The position numbers and the translations under genes are program-made. A stretch of 64,000 nt of DNA from Amycolatopsis vastitatis. GTDB lineage: Bacteria; Actinomycetota; Actinomycetes; Mycobacteriales; Pseudonocardiaceae. The stretch is taken from contig NZ_NMUL01000012.1 in assembly GCF_002234595.1 (NCBI RefSeq), forward strand, positions 518,556 through 582,555. The letters run 5' to 3'. Positions 31,142 to 40,120 of this stretch are shown in pieces (position 1 is the stretch's first letter; every line of letters begins with the position of its first letter). The notes under the pieces were generated by a model that saw nothing but the letters and a program-made list of their open reading frames with translations, made no database searches and was not told where the DNA came from.

Positions 31142-32434
31142 ATGAGATTGCGCGCCACCGCGGGCCTGCTCGCGAGCACCACCCTGCTCGTGACGGCGTT
31201 CGCCGTCCCGGCGTCCGCCACGCCCGTGCCGAGCACGCCGAACGCGGGGCACCAGCCGTCGAAGCACCACTTCTCGGCGGCCGCGCGGTCGTTCGCCGGC
31301 GCCGACACCGTGGAGAAGCGCGTCGCCAAGCTGGAAGCGGCGATGGCGTCGCTGCCGAAGGAAAGCACCGCCTACAACGCGACGAAGCTGTGGAACGCCG
31401 GCATCACCGGCGCGGGCAGCAGCGTCGCGACGCTGGTGTCCTTCGGCGACGACAAGGTCAAGCAGGTCCTCGACACCTACTCGAAGAACCACGGCCTGCC
31501 GCCGGCGAACCTCGAGGTGATCCAGCCGTCCGGGCCGGTGCCCGCGTGCACCGCTCCCGGTGTCGACACCGCGACCTGCCAGGGCTGGGGCGGCGAGACC
31601 GACCTCGACGTCACGATGATGCACGCCATGGCGCCGAACGCGAAGATCATCGTCGCGGCGACGCCGGTCGCGGAGACGCAGGGCTTCACCGGCCTGCCCG
31701 AGATGATGCACGCCGTCGACTACATGACCGAGCACAAGCTGGTCGACGTCATCTCGATGAGCTTCGGCACGACCGAGGAGAACTTCCCGTCGTTCGACTC
31801 GATCAAGACGCTCGACCCGGCGCTGGACCGCGCGAGCAAGGCCGGGATCACGATGGTCGCGTCCTCCGGTGACGACGGCCCGACCGGCGGTTACCTCTAC
31901 GGCCCGGGCAACTACCCGTACCGCGTCGCGAGCTGGCCGGCGTCCGACCCGCGCGTGACGACGCTCGGCGGCACCCAGCTGCACCTCGACGCGAACGGCA
32001 ACCGCACCAAGCCGGACGACGTCGTGAACGTCGCCGACAACGGCTTCGCCGAGGGCGCCGGGCTGTCGAAGACGTACGCGCGGCCGAACTGGCAGGACGG
32101 CGTCAAGAAGATCACCGGCAGCAAGATGCGCTCGTTCCCGGACATCAGCATGGAAGGCGTCAACGGCACGTCGCAGTCCGCGCCGCTGTTCGCCGGCGTG
32201 CTCGCGCTCGCGGTGCAGGCCAAGCACGGCAAGCTCGGCCAGATCAACCCGGCGCTGTACGGAAAGCTGGGCCCGGCGGGCACGAAGGCGGGGATCGTCG
32301 ACGTCACCGAGGGCGACAACAGCCAGGACGGCGTCGTCGGCTTCACCGCGGCGAAGGGGTTCGACATCGCCACCGGCTGGGGCACGGTCGACGCCTCGGT
32401 TTTCGTCCCGGCCTTGGTGAAAGCGCTCCGCTGA
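31142..32434 (+). CDS. Secreted sedolisin-family (S53) serine-carboxyl protease
   Basis: A 430-residue exported protease. A signal peptide ends near ASA-TP (residue 26). The sedolisin catalytic set is visible: Glu152 and Asp156 in GGETDLDV, Asp244 of the oxyanion hole in SSGDDG, and Ser344 in NGTSQSAP; the C-terminal Ca-binding region reads DVTEGDNSQDG ... GFDIATGWG. These enzymes act extracellularly, often at acid pH. The N-terminal part before the catalytic domain is only about 55 residues, much shorter than the usual roughly 180-residue pro-kumamolysin domain. The start lies after GGGGAGAACC. Confidence 0.88.
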   Translation: MRLRATAGLLASTTLLVTAFAVPASATPVPSTPNAGHQPSKHHFSAAARSFAGADTVEKRVAKLEAAMASLPKESTAYNATKLWNAGITGAGSSVATLVSFGDDKVKQVLDTYSKNHGLPPANLEVIQPSGPVPACTAPGVDTATCQGWGGETDLDVTMMHAMAPNAKIIVAATPVAETQGFTGLPEMMHAVDYMTEHKLVDVISMSFGTTEENFPSFDSIKTLDPALDRASKAGITMVASSGDDGPTGGYLYGPGNYPYRVASWPASDPRVTTLGGTQLHLDANGNRTKPDDVVNVADNGFAEGAGLSKTYARPNWQDGVKKITGSKMRSFPDISMEGVNGTSQSAPLFAGVLALAVQAKHGKLGQINPALYGKLGPAGTKAGIVDVTEGDNSQDGVVGFTAAKGFDIATGWGTVDASVFVPALVKALR

Positions 32435-32445
32435 CTCGTCCGGCC

Positions 32446-32483
32446 GCGGAGGTGACGTTCGATGGTTCGAACGTCACCTCCGC
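32446..32483. terminator. Long perfect hairpin after the sedolisin gene
   Basis: 17-bp perfect arms (32446-32462 and 32467-32483) with a TGGT loop, 12 bp past the stop. Probable terminator; no U-tract. Confidence 0.75.
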
Positions 32484-32602
32484 GCCGAATTCGTGCCGAA
32501 TGGCGACATTTTTCCCGACCCGGCCGGGCATCGGCGATCCCTAGAGTGCGCTCCTCGCAAGCGATCCCGCTCACTTCCCGAGCGGTCACGGAGGAGCCAC
32601 AA

Positions 32603-33043
32603 GTGGTCAGCAAGGAACAGATGAAGGCGTCGATCCACGCCGCTTTCGATTCGGTCGTCGCCGACGGGGCGAGCTACACCAAGGTGTACGCCGCCGAAAT
32701 CAGGCAGAAGAACTACCTGGTCTTCCGCACGACCAGCGTCAGCAACTTCGCGCTGGGCTTCAAGCCGGGGCAGACCGACCTCGTCCTCGTCCCGCTCGAG
32801 GAGAAGGGCGGCACCGTCACGGCGGGCTCGCCGCTGACGATCACCGATGCCAACCGGGCGTCGGTGAAGAAACGCGATCTGCAGGGCCGGTTCGTGATCA
32901 AGACGACCGACGGCCGGACGTTCCGGCTCAGCATCATCCCCTCCGTGACGAAGCTCCTGGCCGCCGCCTACCAGCTGCCGGTCGAGCAGAAGGCGGAGTA
33001 CGAGGCGTTCACCGCGCTGCGGGACACGCTCACCGCGGCGTAG
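32603..33043 (+). CDS. Hypothetical protein, 146 aa
   Basis: Not recognised. GTG at 32603 follows GGAGGAG (32590-32596) at good spacing. The protein is cytoplasmic, mixed alpha/beta, with no signal or membrane segment: an N-terminal helix (KEQMKASIHAAFDSVVADGASYTKVYAAEI), a beta-rich centre (KNYLVFRTTSVSNFALGF ... LVLVPLEEKGG) and a C-terminal helix. The repeated strands resemble a small PH-like or nuclease-free domain, but I cannot assign it. It stands alone between a terminator and the Pr6Pr gene. Confidence 0.65.
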   Translation: MVSKEQMKASIHAAFDSVVADGASYTKVYAAEIRQKNYLVFRTTSVSNFALGFKPGQTDLVLVPLEEKGGTVTAGSPLTITDANRASVKKRDLQGRFVIKTTDGRTFRLSIIPSVTKLLAAAYQLPVEQKAEYEAFTALRDTLTAA

Positions 33044-33145
33044 GCACCACGCTCGGGGCTGTCCACGCGCTGGGCAGCCCCAGTCCGCCGGAACTCGCCT
33101 CGATCGAGTAGTCCACAATGGATTCCGCACGGAGTTACCGACCGG

Positions 33146-33151
33146 TATCGT
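33146..33151 (+). promoter_or_regulatory. -10-like TATCGT before the Pr6Pr gene
   Basis: TATCGT ends 6 bp before the ATG at 33158; fits a leaderless message. Confidence 0.4.
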
Positions 33152-33157
33152 CGGCGG

Positions 33158-33796
33158 ATGCACAGCACGAAGCTCACCCGCGCCTGGTTCGCGGTCACCG
33201 CACTGGTCGCCCTGACCGGCCTGGTCGTCCAGGTGATCGCGACCGCGGGCGACACCTCCGGCCGCTTCACGACGGTCGCGGGACGGGTGGCGAACCTGTT
33301 CTGCTTCTTCACGATCGACTCGAACCTGCTGGTCATCGCGACGTCGGCGCTGGTCGCTTTCGGCTCGGCGCGGGGCGCGCTGTTCCGGGTGCTCTGGCTC
33401 GACGCGCTGGCCGGCATCATCGTGACCGGCATCGTCTACCAGGTCGCCCTCGCCGGCCTGTACGACCTGCACGGCCTCGCGTTCTTCGCCGACACGATGC
33501 TGCACAAGGTGACGCCGATCCTCTTCGTGCTCGGCTGGCTCCTGGTCGGCCCGCGCGGGCCCTTCACGTGGCGCACTGTCTGGTGGTCGCTGGCCTACCC
33601 GCTGGCGTGGCTCGCCTTCACGCTCCCCCGTGGCGCGCTCACCGGCTTCTACCCGTACCCGTTCGTCGACGCGGGCGCCCTCGGCTACGTCCAGGTGACG
33701 GTGAACTGCGTCTTCATCGGGCTCTTCTTCGCCGCGCTCGGCGCGGGCGCCTTCCTGTACGACCGCCGGTTCGCCCGGCTAGGGTCGGGCCTATGA
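33158..33796 (+). CDS. Pr6Pr-family membrane protein
   Basis: A 212-residue protein with six hydrophobic helices. The family pattern of Pr6Pr (FAR-17a/AIG1-like in fold) is clear: NLFCFFTIDSNLLV, a LHG motif in YDLHGLAFFADTMLHKVTPILFVLGWLL, and YPYPFVD near the end. Members are putative membrane hydrolases or transport-like proteins; function in bacteria is unknown. Its stop overlaps the ATG of the MBL hydrolase (ATGA). Confidence 0.8.
   Translation: MHSTKLTRAWFAVTALVALTGLVVQVIATAGDTSGRFTTVAGRVANLFCFFTIDSNLLVIATSALVAFGSARGALFRVLWLDALAGIIVTGIVYQVALAGLYDLHGLAFFADTMLHKVTPILFVLGWLLVGPRGPFTWRTVWWSLAYPLAWLAFTLPRGALTGFYPYPFVDAGALGYVQVTVNCVFIGLFFAALGAGAFLYDRRFARLGSGL
33780..33785 (+). promoter_or_regulatory. 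-10-like TAGGGT inside the Pr6Pr 3' end
   Basis: TAGGGT ends 7 bp before the ATG at 33793, suggesting an internal leaderless promoter in addition to coupling. Confidence 0.35.
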
Positions 33797-34416
33797 CGGC
33801 GATCGTGCAGAACCTGGTGACCTCCGGCGTCTTCCGGCTCGACGGCGGCAGCTGGGACGTCGACAACAACGTGTGGGTCGTGGGCGACGACACGGCGGTG
33901 ATCGTCATCGACGCGGCGCACGACGCGAAGGCGATCGAGAACGTCGTCGGCGACCGGAAGCTGGCCGCGATCGTCTGCACCCACGCGCACAACGACCACG
34001 TCAACGCCGCGCCGCAGCTCGCCGAAGCGACCGGCGCGCCGATCCTGCTGCACCCGGACGACCGCGTCCTCTGGGACCAGACCCACCCGGACCGCGCGCC
34101 GGACCGCGAGCTGGAGGACGGCCAGACGATCACCATCGCGGGCACCGCGCTGCGCGTCATCCACACGCCGGGTCACGCGCCGGGCGCGGTCTGCCTGTAC
34201 GCCGAAGAACTCGGCGTGCTGTTCACCGGCGACACGCTCTTCCACGGCGGCCCCGGCGCCACCGGACGGTCCTATTCGGACTATCCCACCATCGTGCAGT
34301 CGATCCGCGAGAAGCTGTTCACGCTCCCGAACGCCACGAAGGTCCACACCGGACACGGCGAGGGCACGACGATCAGTGCCGAGAAGGCCGCTTCGGACGG
34401 TTGGGACCAGCCTTAA
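33793..34416 (+). CDS. MBL-fold metallo-hydrolase (glyoxalase II-like)
   Basis: A 207-residue metallo-beta-lactamase fold hydrolase with a complete metal site: THAHNDHV (H-x-H-x-D-H), TPGHAPG, FTGDTLF and HTGHG. The size and motif spacing resemble glyoxalase II-like enzymes that hydrolyse thioesters, possibly mycothiol adducts in this lineage; that substrate is inference. It overlaps the Pr6Pr stop by 4 bp. Confidence 0.85.
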   Translation: MTAIVQNLVTSGVFRLDGGSWDVDNNVWVVGDDTAVIVIDAAHDAKAIENVVGDRKLAAIVCTHAHNDHVNAAPQLAEATGAPILLHPDDRVLWDQTHPDRAPDRELEDGQTITIAGTALRVIHTPGHAPGAVCLYAEELGVLFTGDTLFHGGPGATGRSYSDYPTIVQSIREKLFTLPNATKVHTGHGEGTTISAEKAASDGWDQP

Positions 34417-34928
34417 GAGGTGTGCTTCCGGGCGACGAGGGCGAACTCCTCGATCGCCCGGTCGAAGGCGGCGCCGGCTTCCCGGACCGGTGTGGGCAGG
34501 AACCTCCGGTCGAACTTCCCGTCGTCGTCGAACTCCCACCGGGTGTGGTGGAGTTCCATCTCCTTCTTGCGGAGCACGTTCGCCTGCTCGACCAGCTCGT
34601 CCGGCCCGCTCATCACGAGCAGCCCGTAGCACGCGCGCATGTCGGTGCGAGCCGTGTAGTACGCGTCTTCGAACTCGATCTCCCGCTGCGCGTCGGTTTC
34701 GGCCTCCTTGGCCAGGTTCCGGCGGCGGTGGATCACGTTGATGTCGATGATGTGCTTGCGCGCCCGTGTCGCGGCTTCGATCAGGCCCGCACAGCGGTCG
34801 GCACGGTCCTGCCGCAGCTTGGCCCGCCGCGCCGCGTTGAGCTTCAGCGGCTCGACCAGCGCTCCCAGCGTCACACCGGCCAGCGAGGCGACGGCAGCGA
34901 CGATCGCGGCGCTGACCGCCGTCAGCAC
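34413..34928 (-). CDS. Hypothetical membrane-anchored protein, 171 aa
   Basis: Not recognised. The N-terminus (AVSAAIVAAVASLAGVTLGALV) is one membrane helix; the rest is a cytoplasmic, charged, helical domain rich in Arg and Glu (EPLKLNAARRAKLRQDRADRCAGLIEAATRARKH) with a predicted coiled-coil character. GTG at 34928 overlaps the DUF309 stop by 7 bp; a longer frame to 34997 exists inside DUF309. It ends 4 bp inside the convergent MBL gene. Confidence 0.6.
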   Translation of the reverse strand: MLTAVSAAIVAAVASLAGVTLGALVEPLKLNAARRAKLRQDRADRCAGLIEAATRARKHIIDINVIHRRRNLAKEAETDAQREIEFEDAYYTARTDMRACYGLLVMSGPDELVEQANVLRKKEMELHHTRWEFDDDGKFDRRFLPTPVREAGAAFDRAIEEFALVARKHTS

Positions 34929-35392
34929 GTCAACCTCGGCGGCGCCGGCGACACGCGTACGCGCTGCTTCGCCTCGTCGGCCAAGCTGCGCGCCCATTCC
35001 TGCAGGCCGGCGACGTCGATGCCGTGCGGCGGCTCGCTCCGGAACGGCTCGATGTTCGCCGCGCCCCGCTCCAGCAGCGACACCGCGCCGACGTTGTTGC
35101 CGCGCGCGGCGTGCGTCAGGCCGACGGCGAGCTGTGCGAGGCCGCGCCAGAGTTCGCGGTCCGGCTGGTACACGCTGGTCTTCCAGGCGTCCTCGAAGAC
35201 CTCGTGCGCGTGGAACGGCTTGCCGTCGTCGAGCAGCCGCTGCGCCTCCGCAAGCGTTTGCGCCGGGGTGCGGACGACGCCTTCCGGCTGGCGCTCGACG
35301 CCGTCGGAGCCGTACGGCAACGGCCGCCCGAGCCCGTCGCGCGGCCGTGCGTTGCGTGCCCGTCCCTCGTCGTCCCGGTCGCGGCGGCTCAT
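34922..35392 (-). CDS. DUF309 domain protein
   Basis: A 156-residue protein whose core matches DUF309: FHAHEVFEDAWK, ELWRGLAQLAVGLTHAARGN and GAVSLLERGA. The fold is a helical bundle with conserved His/Glu resembling a metal site; function unknown. The N-terminal 40 residues are polar and probably disordered. ATG 35392 is 44 bp from the divergent guaB1 start; an alternative ATG at 35410 is less likely as it would overlap the promoter. Confidence 0.8.
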   Translation of the reverse strand: MSRRDRDDEGRARNARPRDGLGRPLPYGSDGVERQPEGVVRTPAQTLAEAQRLLDDGKPFHAHEVFEDAWKTSVYQPDRELWRGLAQLAVGLTHAARGNNVGAVSLLERGAANIEPFRSEPPHGIDVAGLQEWARSLADEAKQRVRVSPAPPRLTC

Positions 35393-35422
35393 ACCCTCAG
35401 ATCCTGCCACGGGCCCGGCAGG

Positions 35423-35428
35423 TAGTCT
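35423..35428 (+). promoter_or_regulatory. -10-like TAGTCT before guaB1
   Basis: TAGTCT ends 8 bp before the guaB1 GTG (35437), consistent with a leaderless transcript. Confidence 0.45.
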
Positions 35429-35436
35429 GGTGACTC

Positions 35437-36876
35437 GTGCGTTTCCTCGACGGCCACCGGCCCGCCCACGACCTGACCTACGACGACGTGTTCCTGCTGC
35501 CGAACCGTTCGGACGTGGAGTCCCGCTTCGACGTCGACCTGTCCACCGCGGACGGCACCGGCGCGACCATCCCGATCGTGGTCGCGAACATGACCGCGGT
35601 CGCCGGCCGCCGGATGGCCGAGACCGTCGCCCGCCGCGGCGGCCTGGTGGTGCTGCCCCAGGATGTCGACAGCCACGCCGTCGCCGAGATCGTCGGCTGG
35701 GTGAAGAGCCGCCACACCGTGTGGGACACCCCGCTGGTGCTCACCGGCGGTGACGCCGTCGCCGACGCCCTCAACCTGGTCCACAAGCGGGCGCACGGCG
35801 CTGTCGTCGTCGTGGACGGCGAAGGCCGCCCGGTCGGCATCGTCGACGAAGCGGCCTGCGCGGGCGTCGACCGCTTCGCGCGGCTCGCCGACGTCGCGCA
35901 GCCTCCGGCCGTCGCGGTCCCGCTGACCACCCCGGCGCGCGAGGTGTTCGAGCTGCTCAATGGCCACGGCGCCCACCTGGCGCTCGGCCTGGACGCCGAC
36001 GGCCGCCTCGCCGGCGTCCTGACCGCTGTCGGGGCGCTGCGCGCGGAGATCTACACCCCGGCCGTCGACGACGCGGGCAAGCTGCGCGTCGCGGCCGCGG
36101 TCGGCGTCAACGGCGATGTCGCGGGGAAGGCCGAAGCCGTCCTGAAGGCCGGCGTCGACGTGCTGGTCGTCGACACCGCGCACGGGCACCAGGAGAAGAT
36201 GATCGCCGCGCTGAAGGCCGTCCGGTCGGTGTCGCCGCGGGTCCCGGTGGTCGCCGGGAACGTGGTCACCGCCGAGGGCACGCGCGACCTGATCCAGGCC
36301 GGCGCCGACGTCGTCAAGGTCGGTGTCGGGCCGGGCGCGATGTGCACCACCCGGATGATGACCGGCGTGGGCCGCCCGCAGTTCTCCGCGGTCGCCGACT
36401 GCGCGGCCGCCGCGCGTGAGCTGGGCAAGCACGTCTGGGCCGACGGTGGGGTCCGCCACCCGCGCGACGTCGCGCTGGCGCTGGCCGCCGGCGCGTCCGC
36501 GGCGATGGTCGGCTCGTGGTTCGCCGGCACCTACGAATCCCCCGGTGACCTGCGGTTCGACGAGCAGGGGCGGCCGTACAAGGAGTCGTTCGGCATGGCG
36601 TCGAAGCGCGCGGTCGGCGCCCGGACGCGCACGGACAACTCGTTCGACCGGGCGCGCAAGGCGCTGTTCGAGGAGGGCATCTCGTCGTCGCGGATGGCGC
36701 TCGACCCGCAGCGCCCGGGTGTCGAGGACCTGCTGGACTCGATCGGCTCCGGCGTGCGCTCTTCCTGCACTTACGCGGGTGCGCGGACGCTCGAGGAGTT
36801 CCACGAACGCGCGCTGCTGGGCGTCCAGTCGGCGGCCGGGTTCGCCGAAGGCCGTCCTCTCCCCGCAGGCTGGTAA
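35437..36876 (+). CDS. guaB1: GuaB1-family IMPDH-like protein (probable GMP reductase)
   Basis: A 479-residue IMPDH/GMPR-family barrel. The N-terminus YDDVFLLP, a CBS-domain pair region (about 95-205), the catalytic loop GPGAMCTTRMMTGVGRPQ with the active-site Cys, and the C-terminal YKESFGMAS are visible. Actinobacterial GuaB1 proteins differ from true GuaB, and the mycobacterial one has been shown to be a GMP reductase (from memory), converting GMP to IMP for purine salvage. I follow that assignment. Confidence 0.85.
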   Translation: MRFLDGHRPAHDLTYDDVFLLPNRSDVESRFDVDLSTADGTGATIPIVVANMTAVAGRRMAETVARRGGLVVLPQDVDSHAVAEIVGWVKSRHTVWDTPLVLTGGDAVADALNLVHKRAHGAVVVVDGEGRPVGIVDEAACAGVDRFARLADVAQPPAVAVPLTTPAREVFELLNGHGAHLALGLDADGRLAGVLTAVGALRAEIYTPAVDDAGKLRVAAAVGVNGDVAGKAEAVLKAGVDVLVVDTAHGHQEKMIAALKAVRSVSPRVPVVAGNVVTAEGTRDLIQAGADVVKVGVGPGAMCTTRMMTGVGRPQFSAVADCAAAARELGKHVWADGGVRHPRDVALALAAGASAAMVGSWFAGTYESPGDLRFDEQGRPYKESFGMASKRAVGARTRTDNSFDRARKALFEEGISSSRMALDPQRPGVEDLLDSIGSGVRSSCTYAGARTLEEFHERALLGVQSAAGFAEGRPLPAGW

Positions 36877-39800
36877 TCAGCCCGCGCAGCAGACGTGTTC
36901 CGACCACTCCGGAACGTGCCACCAGTGCTGTTTCTCCGCCGATCGGGCCGCGGGCGCCACCTCGGTGGCCGCCCGCCGGCCCGGCTGGTTCCGGTAGGGC
37001 GCCAGCAACTCGCCGACCGTGCGCAGCACCCCGCCGACCATCACGGTACGGACGTTCGCGGCCGCCTTGATGTCCTGCAACGGGTTGCCGCTGACGAGCG
37101 ACAGATCGGCGTACGCACCACGCTTGAGCACACCGATCCGGTCCTGAAGCCCCAGCCACCGCGCCGGGTTGCGGGTGGCGGTCGTGAGGGCCTCGTACGG
37201 CGTGAACCCGAACGCGACCATGGCCCGCAGGTTCTGGTGGGTGGAGACGGCGACGTTGTCCAACGGGGAGTCCGTGCCGGTGACCACGAACCCGCCCGCC
37301 CGGTGGATCCGCAGCACCATGTCGACGTTCCCGGCGAGGACCTGGCGCAGGTACGCGTTCTCCGGGTTGCCCGCGGTGTCCGCCGTGGTCTTGAGCAGCT
37401 GGTATTCCCACGGCGGGAACAGGACCTCGGTGCGCTCGTCGGTCACGAGCGACTTGTCGTCCGCGTACAACGCCCTGGAGGTGAACAACGTCGGCGTGAT
37501 CGACATCCCGGAGCGGGTGAACAGGGCGACCGCGTCCTGGTACGACCGGCCGATCCGGCTGACGGTGTGCGAGTACCCGAGCCGGTTGGTGGCCCCGGTG
37601 TGCTCCATCGCGTCCATGCCGATGTTCGCCGCCGGGTACAGGTAGTGCGACGACAGCGGGATGCCCGCCCGGTGCGCGGCCCGGACCACCGCCTGCTGGT
37701 AGGCCACGGGAAGCCGGACGTACGTCTTGATCATGTCGTACTCCAGCTCGACCGCGCGGGACAGCTCCAGGTTCAGCTGCTCGGGCGAGAGGGTCGGCCG
37801 CATGAAGTTGTAGTAGATCCGGGAGCCGTCGATGGCTTCCCCGGTGCCGAAGTACCTTGGCCCGACGCGGTTTCCGGACTCCAGGGCCTCGCGCGTCTCC
37901 AGCATCTGGTACACCGGGTCGCCGGGCGAGCGGGTCGTGGTGATGCCGTAGGACAGCCACAGTCTGCCCTGCCGGTCACCCCACTGCCTGCCGCGCAGGT
38001 GCCAGTGGTTGTGGATGTCGACGAGCCCGGGCATGGCGGTCAGGTCGTGCGCGCCGACGGTCCCGGGTGCGTCCCGATGCGGCCGGACGTCGGCGATCCG
38101 GCCACCGTCGACGACGATGTCGACGTCCCGCCGCAGTGTCCGGGCGATGCCGTCCCACGCCGCGCCGACGTAGATGACGGTCGGGCGCGGCGGGCGCGGC
38201 CGGGCCCAGGTGAAGTCGAGCCGGATCGTGCGCGGTTCGCCGCCGGTGATCTTCTGGGCCTTGAGCTGCCCCTTCGACAAGTACACGAGCGTGTCGTTCC
38301 CTTGCCACGCAAGGGAGTCCGTGACGTCGTGGGTGACCTGCCGCGGCGCCCCGATCAGCCGTCCGGTGCCGTCGACCGGGGCGATCCAGGCGACGCTCTC
38401 GACCGTGAACGCCAGGTACCGGCCGTCGGGTGACCACAGTGGACCGTCGTCGCCGCGGGTGGCGAGCGAACGGAACGGCATCGGCTCGGCGTAGCGGAGT
38501 TCGTGGGTCTTGAGGTCAACCGTGAGGATCTGGCTCGTGCCTTCGCGGTACCGCCGCGAGTACGGCTTCACCGCGGCCAGTGCGATGACCGACCCATCAG
38601 GCGACCAGGTGGGTCTGCCCGGCATGAACAGCGGTGGCGTCACCTGCTGGGCGGCGGCCGTGGCCACGTCGTAGATCCACGTGGCGCCGTCCTGGTCGGC
38701 GTACGCGATCCGGCCGCCGTCCGGCGACCATCGCGGCGCGACCTGGGCGCCCGCCAGCTGCGTGAGGACGGTGTCCTGGCCGGTGCCGAGGTCACGCAGC
38801 CACAGGTCGGCGGTGCCGAGCCGGTCGCTCGTGTAGAGCAGCTTTGTCCCGTCCGGGTGGAAGTCCGGGTCGGAGTTGAAGTAGCCGTCGCCGATCAGCC
38901 GCTGCGGCCGGCCACCACCGGCCGCGACGACGTAGATCGCGTTGAGGGCCCGGAACGCGATCCGCTTGCCGTCGGAAGACACCACCGGACCGGCGATGCC
39001 CCGGACGGGCTTCGGCGCGGGCGAGTCCAGGTCACGGACCCGCCTCCGGTAGGCACGCGGTGCCGTGGACACGCCTGCTTCGAACGGGATGTCCTTGACG
39101 GCGCCGGACTGGTCGCGCCGCCGGAGGTGCCCGTCGGCGGTGTAGAGCACAGTGGATCCGGACCAGTTCGCGGCGAAGCCGAAGACGTCCTCACCCTTGG
39201 TCAGCTGCTGGTCGCCGAGCATGAGGTCCGCCTCGGCGCCACGGAGCCGCAGGTAGCTGGGCTGCCCGCCGGGACCGAACGCGGGGCCGTAGAACTTGTC
39301 GGCGCCGCTCGCGGTGACCAGGCGAGTGCGGGCGCCCGTGGCCAGGGTGACGACGTCGATGGCGGTGTCGTTCACGGTGAAGACGATCTTCGTGCCGTCG
39401 GCCGACCACCGCGGCGACGCCTCTTCGTCCGGGGTGGACACCACCGTGCTGATCGCTCCGGAGGCGACGTCCAGCAGGTGGATGCCGTAGCTGCCGTCCC
39501 GGTCGCCGCTGAAGGCGATCTTGGCGCCGTCCGGTGAGAACACGGGCTCCCGGTGGTCGAACCGCCCGCTGGTGAGCTTGCGGAGCGTGCCACCGGCGAC
39601 ATCGATGATGTACAGGTGGAAGTTGCCGTCGCGGTAGGACTGGAACGCGATCCGGCGGCCGTCCGGCGACCAGGTCGGGAGCGTGGCGTCCTGCAGGTCG
39701 TCGGTGAGCCGCCGGGCGCGACCCCCTGCGGCGGGCAGCACCCAGATTCCGGTGACCAGGTCGACCGCGATCCACCGGCCGTCCGGCGACAGCGCGGCGG

Positions 39801-39960
39801 ACATGTTCGTGCCCTCCCGCAGCACCACGCCGTCCGATCCGGCGTCCGGCCGGACGTCCGGTTCGGCCTCGGCGACCCCCGCCCCGGCCACGGTCAGCGC
39901 GGCGGCGGCTGCACCACTTCGGACGAGAAGCTCACGACGGGAAAGATTTTCCGGCCCCAT
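36877..39960 (-). CDS. Exported beta-propeller (TolB/PD40) plus amidohydrolase fusion
   Basis: A 1027-residue exported protein. A Tat signal (SRRELLVRSGAAAA, residues about 7-30) is followed by about 10 WD40/PD40-type propeller blades (repeated WSPDG, FSPDG, FHPDG; about 50-590) and a C-terminal amidohydrolase (about 600-1010) starting with TAMPGLVDIHNHWH (H-x-H metal pair) and containing GIPLSSHYL, EHTGATN and VVTGTDSPLDN. Such fusions are annotated as putative prolidase- or imidazolonepropionase-like hydrolases of peptides or cyclic amides. The last residues EHVCCAG carry a vicinal Cys pair. Substrate unknown. ATG 39960 gives the Tat motif in place. Confidence 0.88.
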   Translation of the reverse strand: MGPENLSRRELLVRSGAAAAALTVAGAGVAEAEPDVRPDAGSDGVVLREGTNMSAALSPDGRWIAVDLVTGIWVLPAAGGRARRLTDDLQDATLPTWSPDGRRIAFQSYRDGNFHLYIIDVAGGTLRKLTSGRFDHREPVFSPDGAKIAFSGDRDGSYGIHLLDVASGAISTVVSTPDEEASPRWSADGTKIVFTVNDTAIDVVTLATGARTRLVTASGADKFYGPAFGPGGQPSYLRLRGAEADLMLGDQQLTKGEDVFGFAANWSGSTVLYTADGHLRRRDQSGAVKDIPFEAGVSTAPRAYRRRVRDLDSPAPKPVRGIAGPVVSSDGKRIAFRALNAIYVVAAGGGRPQRLIGDGYFNSDPDFHPDGTKLLYTSDRLGTADLWLRDLGTGQDTVLTQLAGAQVAPRWSPDGGRIAYADQDGATWIYDVATAAAQQVTPPLFMPGRPTWSPDGSVIALAAVKPYSRRYREGTSQILTVDLKTHELRYAEPMPFRSLATRGDDGPLWSPDGRYLAFTVESVAWIAPVDGTGRLIGAPRQVTHDVTDSLAWQGNDTLVYLSKGQLKAQKITGGEPRTIRLDFTWARPRPPRPTVIYVGAAWDGIARTLRRDVDIVVDGGRIADVRPHRDAPGTVGAHDLTAMPGLVDIHNHWHLRGRQWGDRQGRLWLSYGITTTRSPGDPVYQMLETREALESGNRVGPRYFGTGEAIDGSRIYYNFMRPTLSPEQLNLELSRAVELEYDMIKTYVRLPVAYQQAVVRAAHRAGIPLSSHYLYPAANIGMDAMEHTGATNRLGYSHTVSRIGRSYQDAVALFTRSGMSITPTLFTSRALYADDKSLVTDERTEVLFPPWEYQLLKTTADTAGNPENAYLRQVLAGNVDMVLRIHRAGGFVVTGTDSPLDNVAVSTHQNLRAMVAFGFTPYEALTTATRNPARWLGLQDRIGVLKRGAYADLSLVSGNPLQDIKAAANVRTVMVGGVLRTVGELLAPYRNQPGRRAATEVAPAARSAEKQHWWHVPEWSEHVCCAG

Positions 39961-40062
39961 GCGGCCAACTATGCCCAGCCCCGGATCGACCGTATAGCGG
40001 CCGAGCGGGTTTTTCACCGGCTATCCGGCAACAGCGGAAACGGTTGCCGGGCCGGTGACTGC

Positions 40063-40110
40063 GGTCGTGAGTGCGTAACAGTGTTAGAACACTGTTACGC
40101 ACTCACGACC
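40063..40110. terminator. Perfect palindromic hairpin, copy 2 of a family
   Basis: 23-bp perfect arms (40063-40085 and 40088-40110) with centre AG, 11 bp past the phoH stop. Same outer arms (GTCGTGAGTG) and centre (CAGTGTT-AG-AACACTG) as copy 1 but TGCGTAA in place of TGAGAAA, with the change made on both arms. Confidence 0.78.
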
Positions 40111-40120
40111 GGGCGCAGGG

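Noticed and set aside
36314..37960. 548-codon frame overlapping the amidohydrolase and guaB1
   Set aside because: Same strand as the amidohydrolase but another frame; composition is random Arg/Pro/Ala and it crosses guaB1.
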